Assembly (NCBI GenBank): GCA_937958145.1
Contig: CALGOE010000092.1
Coordinates: 1 to 14,592, forward strand
Direction: 5' to 3'
Source of the DNA: an uncultured Desulfobacca sp.
GTDB taxonomy: Bacteria > Desulfobacterota > Desulfobaccia > Desulfobaccales > Desulfobaccaceae
DNA: 14,592 nt
Part shown: positions 6,987 through 14,592 of the stretch, piece by piece
Layout of the letters: every line of letters starts with the position of its first letter
Position numbering within the stretch: the stretch's first letter is position 1
Made by a program: the position numbers and the translations under genes
Notes under the pieces: model-generated
Database searches by the model: none
The model's input: the letters and a program-made list of their open reading frames with translations, nothing else
Told to the model about the DNA's origin: nothing

Positions 6987-7190
6987 ATGAAGTATCGAGG
7001 TAAAGTAAAGTTTTTTAACGAAAGCAAAGGCTGGGGTTTCATCAAACAAGACGACGGGCCGGAAGTCTTTGTGCATTACTCCAACATTCAAGCCCAAGGA
7101 TTCCGCACCCTGAAAGAAAATGATGAAGTGGAATTCGAGTTGAGCCAGGGAGCCAAAGGGCCGCAGGCAACCAACGTCGTCAAAGTGTAA
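6987..7190 (+). CDS. Cold-shock-domain protein (CspA family)
   Basis: 67 residues, a single OB-fold cold-shock domain of normal length. The family binds single-stranded RNA/DNA as an RNA chaperone and transcription antiterminator. Seen: the start GKVKFFNESKGWGFI, with RNP1-like KGWGFI (14-19, Trp where Phe or Tyr is common), RNP2-like VFVHYSNI (27-34), and a C-terminus GPQATNVVKV typical of the family. A strong Shine-Dalgarno, GAGGAGGAG (6976-6984), precedes the ATG. It stands alone between a divergent operon and its own terminator, so it is probably monocistronic. Whether it is cold-induced or constitutive cannot be read from the sequence. Confidence 0.96.
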   Translation: MKYRGKVKFFNESKGWGFIKQDDGPEVFVHYSNIQAQGFRTLKENDEVEFELSQGAKGPQATNVVKV

Positions 7191-7216
7191 GTACCAGGGT
7201 CTGTTGCCGATCAACC

Positions 7217-7242
7217 AGGGCGCCAGGTGGCGCCCTTTTTTT
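7217..7242 (+). terminator. Rho-independent terminator of csp
   Basis: AGGGCGCC (7217-7224) and GGCGCCCT (7229-7236) form an 8-bp stem with loop AGGT, followed by a T-run through 7242. It lies 26 bases after the csp stop. The T-run overlaps the stop codon of the convergent TIM-barrel gene. Read on the minus strand the stem is not followed by T's. Confidence 0.92.
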
Positions 7243-8083
7243 ACCAGGGCCAGTGTTGGGCCAGGTACTGCAGCGAGGGCTCCAGACTGTTGGCCTGATG
7301 CGGCTCTAATGTTACCAGCGGCCGCTGCGCCGCAAAGAAAGACAAAACCCGCGCCAGGGGAATGACACCCTGTCCCAGAGCCAGATGCTCGTCCTGCTGG
7401 CCCTGATTGTCGTGCAGATGCAACTGGCCCACCAGATCCCCCAGCTCTGCCAGCCAAAGCTCAAAGTCGCCGCCGCCAAAGGCCTGTAAATGGCCCACAT
7501 CCAGACACATCCGGACATTAGGGGCCGCCACCCGGGCAAAAAACCGCCTGATCAGAGTGGGATCCGTCTCATAGACGTTCTCCAGGGTCACCAGCGTGCC
7601 ATAGCGGGCGGCTTGTTCGGCCAGGGGCTCCCAGGTCCCCAGGCTGTGGGCCAGCCAACGGTCCTCCACCCCGGTGTAATGCCGGGCCTCAAAGCCCAGA
7701 TGGCAGACGATGCTGCGCGGCTGAAAGATCTCCAGCAGGTCAAAGGCCTCCTGCAGTCGGGCCCGGGTGGCGGCCAGAATATGACGATCCAAGGCGCCGG
7801 GCAGCAAGTCCTGAAAAGGGGCGTGCACGGTAATCTTCAGACCGGCTCGGTGCAACTGCGCGGCCACCCGGCCGAACTCCGACCGGGTGAAACGGTCCAG
7901 ACTGGGACCGTCCAGGCCGATCTCCGGGTTCAGGCGCTGCTCCAGGAAAAGGGGGAGATATCGCTCCCACAACAGGCCGAAGGGCACATTAACATGCACC
8001 TGCGCCAATAGGGCCGGCAGCCTCTTCTCCCCCCTTGGCAACGGTTCCCGGGCCGGAGTTAATGGCCGGCGGCGTGTTGGCAT
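7241..8083 (-). CDS. Sugar phosphate isomerase/epimerase-like TIM-barrel protein
   Basis: 280 residues of the xylose isomerase-like / AP endonuclease 2 superfamily. Seen: successive barrel strands carrying metal- or substrate-type residues: TVHAPF (85-90, H87), IVCHLGF (125-131, H128), VTLENVYETD (165-174, E168), CLDVGHLQAFG (193-203, D195 and H198), LHLHDNQGQQDEH (221-233) and VTLEPH (257-262, E260). This fits a divalent-metal isomerase, epimerase or endonuclease-type lyase; the substrate is unknown. The reading frame overlaps the upstream mce gene by 25 bases and has no clear Shine-Dalgarno at 8083. In-frame TTG (8008) or GTG (7999) would give a start directly at the first barrel strand, so the first 25-28 Arg/Pro-rich residues may not be translated. 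It is probably co-transcribed with mce, but a role in methylmalonyl-CoA metabolism is not implied by the fold. Confidence 0.85.
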   Translation of the reverse strand: MPTRRRPLTPAREPLPRGEKRLPALLAQVHVNVPFGLLWERYLPLFLEQRLNPEIGLDGPSLDRFTRSEFGRVAAQLHRAGLKITVHAPFQDLLPGALDRHILAATRARLQEAFDLLEIFQPRSIVCHLGFEARHYTGVEDRWLAHSLGTWEPLAEQAARYGTLVTLENVYETDPTLIRRFFARVAAPNVRMCLDVGHLQAFGGGDFELWLAELGDLVGQLHLHDNQGQQDEHLALGQGVIPLARVLSFFAAQRPLVTLEPHQANSLEPSLQYLAQHWPW

Positions 8084-8472
8084 AATTCGATGAGAACCCC
8101 GTGCGTGGATTTGGGATGAATAAAGGCGATGCGGGCGCCGTGGGCCCCTTCCCGGGGCTTCTCATCAATCATGCGCACCCCCGCAGCTTTCAGTTCCTCC
8201 ACCGCCGCATCAATATCCTCCACCTCAAAGGCAATATGGTGAATACCTTCACCATTCTTTTCCACATACTTGGCCACCGGGCTGTCGGGGCTGGTGGCCA
8301 ACAGCAGCTCAATGTTGGTCTCCCCCACCTGGAAAAAGCTGACTTTTACCTTCTGGGATTCCACCACCTCTTCGTGGTGGCCATGCAGATTCAGGTTTTC
8401 TCCATAGAGTTTTTTCACCGGCTCCAGGTCCTTGACTGCAATGCCGAGATGGGCGATGCGGGTTATCTTCAT
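8059..8472 (-). CDS. mce: Methylmalonyl-CoA epimerase
   Basis: 137 residues, vicinal-oxygen-chelate fold. The family interconverts (R)- and (S)-methylmalonyl-CoA in the propionyl-CoA/succinyl-CoA route. Seen: the first module IAHLGIAVKDLE with H8; E55 in NIELLL; SPDSPVAKYVEKNGEGIHHIAFEV (61-84) with H79; GVRMIDEKPREGAHGARIAFIHPKS (98-122); and VLIEL with E129. H8, E55, H79 and E129 correspond to the four metal-ligand positions of the family, where the Propionibacterium enzyme has Gln at the second. Length is typical. A strong Shine-Dalgarno, AAGGAGGAG (8480-8488 on minus), lies 7 bases before the ATG. Methylmalonyl-CoA mutase is not in the window. The next gene overlaps its 3' end. Confidence 0.95.
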   Translation of the reverse strand: MKITRIAHLGIAVKDLEPVKKLYGENLNLHGHHEEVVESQKVKVSFFQVGETNIELLLATSPDSPVAKYVEKNGEGIHHIAFEVEDIDAAVEELKAAGVRMIDEKPREGAHGARIAFIHPKSTHGVLIELCQHAAGH

Positions 8473-8536
8473 ACGTTTTCTCCTCCTTAGTTTTCGGGTG
8501 CAAACGAGTGTCTCCGGGCAGATTCTTGCCCGGCTG

Positions 8537-8557
8537 CGGTTGCCGGCGGGGCAACCG
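8537..8557. other. GC hairpin upstream of mce
   Basis: CGGTTGCC (8537-8544) pairs with GGCAACCG (8550-8557) across a 5-base loop. On the plus strand TTTT follows, but no plus-strand gene lies upstream to terminate. On the minus strand it would sit in an mce leader, about 65 bases before the start codon. Role unknown. Confidence 0.45.
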
Positions 8558-8626
8558 TTTTCCGTTGGCCAGTCCTGTCGTTAACCTGGCCGGATACTTG
8601 CTTTTTCTTGCCAGCGGCCCTATTTT

Positions 8627-8632
8627 TATACT
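8627..8632 (+). promoter_or_regulatory. Candidate -10 box for mfd
   Basis: TATACT matches 5 of 6 consensus bases in an AT-rich patch, but no good -35 lies 16-18 bases upstream (TTGCTT at 8598 and TTGCCA at 8608 are badly spaced). If used, transcription would start near 8639, after the TTG at 8608, which argues against that start for mfd. Confidence 0.4.
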
Positions 8633-8775
8633 ACAATGGCATAAACAGAACCGAACGTTCGGGGTTATCCATCCATCCCGATGATTGCCAGGAATTATAT
8701 ACAAAAAGGGGGCAGGTTTCAGCATTAAAAAGACGTCTCAACAGATTTGCCCGCCCTGATTTGAATTTCCGATCC

Positions 8776-11700
8776 ATGTCTTCTCCCAATCGCACTGTAG
8801 CGCATCTGGCGTCGGCCATCGCCCGCGGCGACTCGCCGTTGGAGCTCTACGGCCTGACGCCATCGGCCGCGGCCTGGTCTCTGGCCAGGTTGTGGGCCGA
8901 GCTGCGCCGTCCCATCCTGCTCATCACCCCCGAGGCCGACCTGCAGACCAGTTTCTTCCGGGATCTCAGCTTCTTCCTGACTGCCGCAGACGCCGCCAGT
9001 CAGACTATTCTGACTTTCCCCGGCTATGAAAATCTGCCCTTCGTCGAATTGACGCCGGACCTGCAAACCGCCAGCGCCCGGCTAGAGGCAGCATATACGC
9101 TCGCCAGCGGTGCCAGTAGACCGATTGTCATTGCCACCGCCCTGGCCCTGGCCCAACCCCTCCCCCCCCGGGACCGCTTGGCCGCGGTCACCGAATACCT
9201 CGTCGTCGGTATGGAGCTGGACCGGGAAAAATTCATCGCCCATTTACAGGCCGGGGGCTATACCCGCCGTCCGCTCGTGGAAGAACGCGGCGATTACAGC
9301 GTCCGCGGCGGCGTCATTGACTTTTTCCCGCCCCTCAGCCCCGATCCCATCCGGCTGGAATTCTGGGGCGATACCGTAGAATCCATCCGGACCTTCAACC
9401 CGGCCAGCCAGCGCTCGGCCCAGCACCTCGAGGACGTCGTTGTGCTCCCGGTCAGCGAAGTCTTCCTCGACCCCCAGAGCCAACGGCTGGCCAGCCACCG
9501 CCTGCGCAGCGTCAAAAATAACCGGGTGCTGGAATTCTGCCAACGCCGGGAGCATTTTCCCGGCATCGAACGCTACCTGCCTTATTTTTTCGAAAAAATC
9601 GAAACCTTGGTCGATTACCTGCCCGACTCGGCCCTGGTGGTCTTCTGGGACCCAATCAATATCCGCCACGTCATGGCTGCCAATCTCCTGCCCGCCGCGC
9701 CCCTGAACCGCAGTGAGGAGCGGCCGCTCCTGGATTGGCAGCCAACCTTGGCGCACCACCAGACCCTGAACTGCCATGTCACCCCCTTCAGCACCCCGGC
9801 GACGCCGCCGACCCACGTCTTCACCTTTACGGTCTCGGCCAATGCCGATCTGGCCTCCCAACTGGCCACCGCCGGCGCCGAAGCCGGACGCCTCCTGCCC
9901 CCTTTGGCAGCCCACCTGCAGGAGTGGCTGGCCAGCGGTTTCCAGGTCGTCATCGTCTGCCGCAGCCGCTCCCAGGCCGAGCGGCTCCACCTGCTGTTGG
10001 CCGATCGTCAGGTCCAGGGCGAACTGACCGCAACCCCCCGTTGGGGCCGCCCCGGAGTTTTAGACCTGACCTGGGACGGCCTCTCCGCCGGCTTTCAATG
10101 GTTGGCCGAAGCCCTCATCATCATTACCGAAGAAGAAGTCCTGGGCGCCGCCAGAGAAACCCCCAAGCGCAAGACCGCCCGACCCCTGCAGTTTTTCACC
10201 TCCCTCAATGACCTGCAGGTGGGCGATGCCATCGTCCATGTGGACCACGGCATCGGCCTCTACCGGGGCTTGGTAAAATTAACCCACGGTCAGGAAGTCA
10301 ACGATTACCTGGCCCTGGAATACTTAGGCGGCGACAAGCTCTATCTGCCCGTTGACCGCCTTAACCTGGTACAAAAATATCTGGGCCCCGGCGACAGCAT
10401 TCCACCCCTGGATCGCCTGGGAGGCAAAGCCTGGGAAAAAACCAAAAAACGGGTCCGCAAGGCCGTCGAGAAAATCGCCCGGGAGCTGGTGGAGCTCTAT
10501 GCCGCCCGCCGGGTGGTGCCAGGATACCAGTTCTCACCTCCGGATCCGGTGCTGCGGGAGTTCGAGGCAACCTTTGAGTTTGAGGAAACCCCGGATCAGC
10601 TCAATGCCATCCAGGAAGTCTATGAAGATATGAGCCGGGACCGCCCCATGGACCGACTCATCTGCGGCGATGTGGGCTACGGCAAGACCGAGGTCGCCCT
10701 CCGGGCCGCATTTCGGGCCGCCATGGACGGCCGCCAGGTCGCCTTCCTGGTGCCCACCACCGTTCTGGCCGAACAGCACTGTGCCACCTTTCAAAAACGG
10801 CTGCAACCCTACCCGCTCAAAGTCCAGGTCCTCAGCCGCTTTAAAAACCCGAAAGAGCAACGCCAAATCCTGGCGGACCTGGCCGCCGGCAAAATTGATA
10901 TTATTATCGGTACCCACCGCCTGCTCCAAAAGGACGTCCATTTTAAGGACCTGGGCCTCTTAATCGTCGATGAAGAACAGCGCTTCGGCGTCAGCCACAA
11001 GGAAAAGCTCAAACATCTGCGGCAGCAGATCGATGTCCTGACCCTCACCGCCACTCCCATCCCCCGGACCTTGCAGATGTCCATGACCGGCCTGCGGGAA
11101 ATGAGCATCATCAATACACCGCCGGCCGACCGCATGGCCATCCGCACCTACCTCTGCCGTCCCGACGACCGGATCATCCAGGAGGCCATCCTCCGGGAGC
11201 TAAACCGGGGCGGCCAGGTTTTCTTTGTCCACAACCGGGTGCAGAACCTGGCCTCCTATGCCGCTTACCTGCAACGCCTGGTCCCCGCCGCCCGGATCGC
11301 CATGGCCCACGGCCAGATGCCGGAAAAAGCCTTGGAAGACGTCATGTGGCGCTTCTGGCGCCAGGAAGTGGATGTGCTGGTCTGCACCGCCATCATCGAG
11401 GCCGGCCTGGACATCCCCGCGGCCAACACCATCATTATCAACCGGGCCCATACCCTGGGGCTGGCCCAAATCTACCAGCTCCGGGGCCGGGTGGGACGGG
11501 GCCGGGAACAGGCCTACGCCTATCTCCTGGTACCCGAAGAAGAACACCTCAACCCGGAAGCCCAAAAAAGACTCAAAGCCCTGATGGAATTCACCGAACT
11601 GGGCTCCGGTTTTAAAATCGCCCTCCATGATCTGCAGATTCGCGGGGCCGGCAACATGCTGGGCGCCGCCCAATCAGGGCATATCGCCGAAGTCGGCTAC

Positions 11701-12261
11701 GAATTGTACCTGCAGCTCCTGGAAGAGGAGATCAACCGCCTCAAAGGGCAGCCCCAGGACCTGACCCCCGACCCCGAACTGCACCTGCCCCTGGCAGCCT
11801 ATCTGCCCGAAACCTACATCCCCGATATCGACCAGCGACTCATGCTCTATCGGCGCCTCAGCGGCCGTTTGGCCCACGAAGAGATCGACGCCATCGCCGC
11901 CGAATTATTGGACTGCTACGGCCCCCTGGCCCCCGAGGCGGCCAATCTCCTGGAAATCGTCCGGGCCAAAGGGGTCCTGCGCCAAGTGGGCATTAAACGC
12001 CTGGATATGAAAAACGGCCTGATAACAATAAAATTAGCCGAACAACACCACCTGGATCAGGAACGCCTCGTGGCCGCAGTCCTAAAACGCCCCCGACGCT
12101 ATCAATTAACCCCGGATAATCAACTCCGGATACATTTCCAGGAACCCGGCCCCCCTCTGCAACGCCTGAAAAATTTCTTGAAAGAACTCGATTTATTTGT
12201 TATTGCCGAGAGAACAACCTCCAGCCCGGGCGCTGCTGCGCCCAAGGAACTGCACTCATGA
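8776..12261 (+). CDS. mfd: Transcription-repair coupling factor Mfd
   Basis: 1161 residues from the ATG at 8776, close to the 1148 of E. coli Mfd. Mfd is an ATP-driven translocase that removes RNA polymerase stalled at lesions and recruits UvrA. Domains in order: a UvrB-like N-terminal region at about 20-330 (RGDYSVRGGVIDFFPP at 171-186, the typical UvrB/Mfd strand); a CarD-like RNA-polymerase-interaction domain at about 479-545 (VGDAIVHVDHGIGLYRG); RecG-like helicase lobes with Walker A GDVGYGKTE (631-639, K637), DEEQRFG (732-738), TATPIPRT (758-765) and the GRVGRGRE motif of the second lobe; then the TRCF C-terminal domain (LPETYIPDIDQRL). The frame is open upstream to TTG 8608, but those 56 residues are unlike Mfd. 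TTG 8761 is another option; no start has a clear Shine-Dalgarno. The stop overlaps the next gene by ATGA. Confidence 0.96.
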   Translation: MSSPNRTVAHLASAIARGDSPLELYGLTPSAAAWSLARLWAELRRPILLITPEADLQTSFFRDLSFFLTAADAASQTILTFPGYENLPFVELTPDLQTASARLEAAYTLASGASRPIVIATALALAQPLPPRDRLAAVTEYLVVGMELDREKFIAHLQAGGYTRRPLVEERGDYSVRGGVIDFFPPLSPDPIRLEFWGDTVESIRTFNPASQRSAQHLEDVVVLPVSEVFLDPQSQRLASHRLRSVKNNRVLEFCQRREHFPGIERYLPYFFEKIETLVDYLPDSALVVFWDPINIRHVMAANLLPAAPLNRSEERPLLDWQPTLAHHQTLNCHVTPFSTPATPPTHVFTFTVSANADLASQLATAGAEAGRLLPPLAAHLQEWLASGFQVVIVCRSRSQAERLHLLLADRQVQGELTATPRWGRPGVLDLTWDGLSAGFQWLAEALIIITEEEVLGAARETPKRKTARPLQFFTSLNDLQVGDAIVHVDHGIGLYRGLVKLTHGQEVNDYLALEYLGGDKLYLPVDRLNLVQKYLGPGDSIPPLDRLGGKAWEKTKKRVRKAVEKIARELVELYAARRVVPGYQFSPPDPVLREFEATFEFEETPDQLNAIQEVYEDMSRDRPMDRLICGDVGYGKTEVALRAAFRAAMDGRQVAFLVPTTVLAEQHCATFQKRLQPYPLKVQVLSRFKNPKEQRQILADLAAGKIDIIIGTHRLLQKDVHFKDLGLLIVDEEQRFGVSHKEKLKHLRQQIDVLTLTATPIPRTLQMSMTGLREMSIINTPPADRMAIRTYLCRPDDRIIQEAILRELNRGGQVFFVHNRVQNLASYAAYLQRLVPAARIAMAHGQMPEKALEDVMWRFWRQEVDVLVCTAIIEAGLDIPAANTIIINRAHTLGLAQIYQLRGRVGRGREQAYAYLLVPEEEHLNPEAQKRLKALMEFTELGSGFKIALHDLQIRGAGNMLGAAQSGHIAEVGYELYLQLLEEEINRLKGQPQDLTPDPELHLPLAAYLPETYIPDIDQRLMLYRRLSGRLAHEEIDAIAAELLDCYGPLAPEAANLLEIVRAKGVLRQVGIKRLDMKNGLITIKLAEQHHLDQERLVAAVLKRPRRYQLTPDNQLRIHFQEPGPPLQRLKNFLKELDLFVIAERTTSSPGAAAPKELHS

Positions 12262-13205
12262 ACAGCTTTGCCCTGCTCTGTTTTGCCGCTGTGCTCTCTG
12301 CATTGTGGCCTCTCCCGGCTGCCGCCAAGATTGTCGACAAAATCGTCGCCCAGGTGAATAACGAGATCATCACCTTATCGGAACTGGAACAGGCCATGAA
12401 ATATCAACGGACCACCTCCGGCGGCCAGGCGGCCCCCGACAACGAGGCCTATCGCCGCCAGACCCTGGACATGCTCATCGACCGCAAATTGGCCAAGGAG
12501 GAAGCCAAACGCTACGGCATGACCGTGCCGGAAAAGGACCTGCGCAAAGCCCTGGACGACATCAAACAACGCAACGGCTTTGCCGACGATGAAGCCCTGA
12601 AAAAAGCCCTGGCCAAAGATGGCATGACCATGGAACAACTGCGCCAACAACTCATCGAACAGATCCAATTGGACCGGCTCATGGCCATCCTGGTCAAAGA
12701 AAAACCCAAGGTCACCGAGGCCGATATCAAACGTTTCTATGAGGCTCACTACACGACCCCGGAAAACCGGGTCCATATCAAGATCATCGCCCTGCCCATC
12801 GCCCCCGATGCCACCCCCGAACAACAGGAAGAGGTCCGGGCCCAAGCCGAAAAGGCCCTCATCGCCGCTCAGCAAGGCGAGGATTTTGACAAACTCATCC
12901 AGGAATACTCCAAACCCGGTCCCACTATGCCGGGCGGCGACCTGGGCTTTGTCCGTCAGGCCGATCTTGATCCGAAATTTTTCGAATTTCTGGCCAACCT
13001 GAAACCCGGTGAAGTCGTCCCCCTGAAAACGCCTCAAGGCTTTCAGATCATTAAATTAATGGAAGCCCGCATGAATCAGGTGATCAGTCTCGACGAAGTC
13101 CGGCCGCAGATTGTCCAGATCCTGGAGCGGGAACAGCTCCTGAAACTCTTCTCCGAACAGATGAAAGATGCCCGCAAACGGGCCCTCATCAAAATCATGC
13201 TCTAA
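12258..13205 (+). CDS. Secreted SurA-type peptidyl-prolyl cis-trans isomerase (PpiC domain)
   Basis: 315 residues. Seen: a signal peptide at 1-23 with hydrophobic core (FALLCFAAVLSALW) and a likely AAA cut before KIVDKIVAQVN; a SurA N-terminal chaperone domain at about 24-165 (NNEIITLSELEQ; a charged helical region with MLIDRKLAKEEAKR); one parvulin/PpiC rotamase domain at about 172-270 (VHIKIIALPI, MPGGDLGFVRQADLDP, LKPGEVVPLKTPQGFQIIKL); and a C-terminal helix. SurA-type proteins chaperone outer-membrane proteins in the periplasm. E. coli SurA has two parvulin domains and 428 residues; this one has a single domain, as in many delta-group paralogues. The ATGA overlap with mfd suggests translational coupling, although the two have no known functional link. 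The symbol is left blank because SurA-like paralogues are common. Confidence 0.9.
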   Translation: MNSFALLCFAAVLSALWPLPAAAKIVDKIVAQVNNEIITLSELEQAMKYQRTTSGGQAAPDNEAYRRQTLDMLIDRKLAKEEAKRYGMTVPEKDLRKALDDIKQRNGFADDEALKKALAKDGMTMEQLRQQLIEQIQLDRLMAILVKEKPKVTEADIKRFYEAHYTTPENRVHIKIIALPIAPDATPEQQEEVRAQAEKALIAAQQGEDFDKLIQEYSKPGPTMPGGDLGFVRQADLDPKFFEFLANLKPGEVVPLKTPQGFQIIKLMEARMNQVISLDEVRPQIVQILEREQLLKLFSEQMKDARKRALIKIML

Positions 13206-13279
13206 CCGGTGCTGATTACCGGTTGCCGGCCGGCAGCACCTACTTCCTTGCCATGGACCCTGGCAGCCCGGATCGTTCT

Positions 13280-14590
13280 ATGTCCACACCGATGCCACCC
13301 TTCGCCTATATTGAGGATCTTCCCACTCTGGTGGGCCAGGAAGTCACCCTCCGGGGCTGGCTGTATAACAAGCGCTCCAGCGGCAAGGTCCGCTTTCTCC
13401 TCCTCCGGGACGGCACCGGCCTGGTGCAGGGGGTTATGGTCAAAAACAAAATTCCGGACGAAGATTTTGCCGCCTTTGACCGCCTCACCCAGGAATCCTC
13501 GCTGCTGATCCGCGGCGTCGTGCGGGCCGAACCTCGGGCCCCCGGCGGCTATGAACTGGATCTGTCGGCAGTGGCGCCGCTGCATCTGGCCCAGGATTAC
13601 CCCATTGCCCCCAAAGAGCACGGCATCGATTTTCTCCTGAACCATCGTCATCTCTGGCTGCGCAGCCCGCGGCAGCAGGCCATCCTCCGGATCCGGGATG
13701 AAATCAGCCATGCCTGTCGGGAGTTTTTTCACCAGCGCCGTTTTGTCCTGGTGGATACACCCATCTTTACCCCCACCGCCTGCGAAGGCACCACGACGCT
13801 GTTCGCCACCGACTATTTCGGCGACCGCAAGGCCTATCTCACCCAGAGCGGTCAACTCTATCTCGAGGCCGCAGCCATGGCCCTGGGCCGGGTCTACTGC
13901 TTCGGCCCCACTTTCCGGGCCGAAAAATCCAAGACCCGGCGGCACCTGACCGAATTCTGGATGCTGGAAACCGAGATCGCCTTTGCCGAACTGCCGGACA
14001 TCCTGGCCCTGGCCGAAGCCCTTATCTGCCATCTGGTCGCCCAAGTCCTCGCCAACCGCCGGGCCGAACTGGACCTGCTGGAGCGCCCCCTGGCCCCGCT
14101 CATGGCCATTCAGCCCCCCTTCCCCCGCCTCACCTACACCGAGGCCATTCAGCGCCTAACCGCAGCCGGCCATGAGGTCGCCTGGGGCGACGATTTGGGC
14201 GCACCGGAAGAGACCTTTCTCTCCCAATCCTTTGACCGGCCGGTCATGATCACTCACTATCCCAAGGAATGCAAGGCCTTTTACATGAAGCCGGATCCAG
14301 CCGATCCCCGCACCGTCCTGTGCGTGGACGTCCTGGCGCCCGAAGGGGTGGGGGAAATTATCGGCGGCTCGCAACGGGAGGATGATCTGACCGCCCTGCT
14401 GACCCGGCTCCAGGAACACAACCTGCCCCAGGAACCCCTGGAATGGTACCTGGACCTGCGGCGCTATGGCAGCGTGCCCCACAGCGGCTTTGGCCTGGGC
14501 CTGGAACGCCTGGTGGCCTGGATCTGCGGCCTGCACCACGTCCGGGAGGCCATCCCCTTCCCCCGCCTCATGGACCGCCTGAACCCCTGA
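13280..14590 (+). CDS. asnS: Asparaginyl-tRNA synthetase
   Basis: 436 residues from the ATG at 13280. Class IIb aminoacyl-tRNA synthetase that charges tRNA-Asn. Seen: the N-terminal OB anticodon-binding domain at about 17-100 (GQEVTLRGWLYNKRSSGKVRF, LRDGTGLVQGV); motif 1 around VDTPIFTP (158-165); motif 2 FRAEKSKTRRHLTEFW (212-227), whose RRHL...EFW form is typical of AsnRS rather than AspRS; IGGSQREDD; and motif 3 GFGLGLER (403-410), followed by the family ending HVREAIPFPR. The frame is open back to TTG 13223, with ATGs at 13253, 13280 and 13292. None has a clear Shine-Dalgarno. 13280 or 13292 fits the usual short N-terminus best; 13280 is a choice, not a proof. It follows the isomerase gene by 74 bases without a terminator, so co-transcription with mfd is possible. 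Confidence 0.94.
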   Translation: MSTPMPPFAYIEDLPTLVGQEVTLRGWLYNKRSSGKVRFLLLRDGTGLVQGVMVKNKIPDEDFAAFDRLTQESSLLIRGVVRAEPRAPGGYELDLSAVAPLHLAQDYPIAPKEHGIDFLLNHRHLWLRSPRQQAILRIRDEISHACREFFHQRRFVLVDTPIFTPTACEGTTTLFATDYFGDRKAYLTQSGQLYLEAAAMALGRVYCFGPTFRAEKSKTRRHLTEFWMLETEIAFAELPDILALAEALICHLVAQVLANRRAELDLLERPLAPLMAIQPPFPRLTYTEAIQRLTAAGHEVAWGDDLGAPEETFLSQSFDRPVMITHYPKECKAFYMKPDPADPRTVLCVDVLAPEGVGEIIGGSQREDDLTALLTRLQEHNLPQEPLEWYLDLRRYGSVPHSGFGLGLERLVAWICGLHHVREAIPFPRLMDRLNP

Positions 14591-14592
14591 TG

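Larger units (their letters stand above)
8473..8775. other. Divergent intergenic region between mce and mfd
   Basis: 303 bases. An open frame continues upstream from mfd to a TTG at 8608, but its residues do not look like Mfd and it contains promoter-like sequence, so I treat it as non-coding. Contents: the mce Shine-Dalgarno, a GC hairpin (8537-8557) and a plus-strand -10-like box (8627-8632). No clear minus-strand promoter for mce was found. Confidence 0.6.

Noticed and set aside
6873..7457. 194-codon minus-strand open frame across the csp gene
   Set aside because: It runs antisense to a clear cold-shock gene and through its terminator, and its residues are low-complexity with no recognisable motif.
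8537..8560. Hairpin plus TTTT read as a plus-strand terminator
   Set aside because: No plus-strand gene lies between the csp terminator and this site, so there is no transcript known to end here.
8608..8775. N-terminal extension of mfd from TTG 8608
   Set aside because: Residues are unlike Mfd, there is no Shine-Dalgarno, and the region contains a promoter-like -10 box.
9244..9990. 248-codon minus-strand open frame inside mfd
   Set aside because: Shadow frame opposite the conserved UvrB-like region of Mfd, with no ribosome site or family motif.
13223..13279. N-terminal extension of asnS from TTG 13223 or ATG 13253
   Set aside because: AsnRS proteins normally begin only shortly before the OB domain, and no ribosome site supports the longer forms; still only a preference.
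1..14592. CRISPR arrays, tRNA or rRNA genes, insertion sequences, phage or defence genes
   Set aside because: No spaced direct-repeat array, transposase, integrase, cloverleaf or defence-type domain was seen on either strand.

Overview
The window is a gene-dense stretch of a GC-rich bacterial chromosome, most likely from the Desulfobacterota (former Deltaproteobacteria), perhaps a Desulfobacca/Syntrophales-like sulfate reducer or syntroph. That placement is inference. It rests on the gene mix: alaC-hom, a methylmalonyl-CoA epimerase, mfd followed by a SurA-type isomerase, a free-standing biotin carboxylase with a separate carboxyltransferase-like partner, and a Memo-family protein. No mobile element, phage gene, CRISPR array, tRNA or rRNA is visible.

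Layout. Bases 2-4005 (+): biotin carboxylase, a pyruvate-carboxyltransferase-like protein overlapping it by 4 bases (ATGA), and a Memo-family (AmmeMemoRadiSam system B) protein, closed by a strong intrinsic terminator. Bases 4133-6636 (-): alaC then hom, also overlapping by ATGA, read from a near-consensus sigma-70-type promoter at about 6682-6710. Bases 6637-6986: a divergent, AT-richer intergenic region. Bases 6987-7190 (+): a single cold-shock protein with its own terminator. Bases 7241-8472 (-): methylmalonyl-CoA epimerase followed by a xylose-isomerase-like TIM-barrel protein. Bases 8473-8775: a second divergent intergenic region. Bases 8776-14590 (+): mfd, a secreted SurA/PpiC-type peptidyl-prolyl isomerase (ATGA overlap) and asparaginyl-tRNA synthetase.

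Most genes are ordinary housekeeping: aspartate-family amino acid synthesis, transcription-coupled repair, periplasmic protein folding, Asn-tRNA charging and methylmalonyl-CoA metabolism. Two things stand out. First, the carboxyltransferase-like protein keeps the fold signatures of pyruvate/oxaloacetate carboxyltransferases but has lost the residue that is normally the carbamylated lysine, the catalytic threonine, the pyruvate-binding glutamine and the whole biotinyl domain, while its biotin carboxylase partner looks intact. This may be a repurposed carboxylase system. Second, an identical 16-base motif (CAAAGATTTGCAGGCG) lies in sense orientation 21-25 bases ahead of the start codons of both divergent genes alaC and csp. 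It could be a shared leader element or operator, or the terminal inverted repeats of a 304-bp MITE-like insertion.
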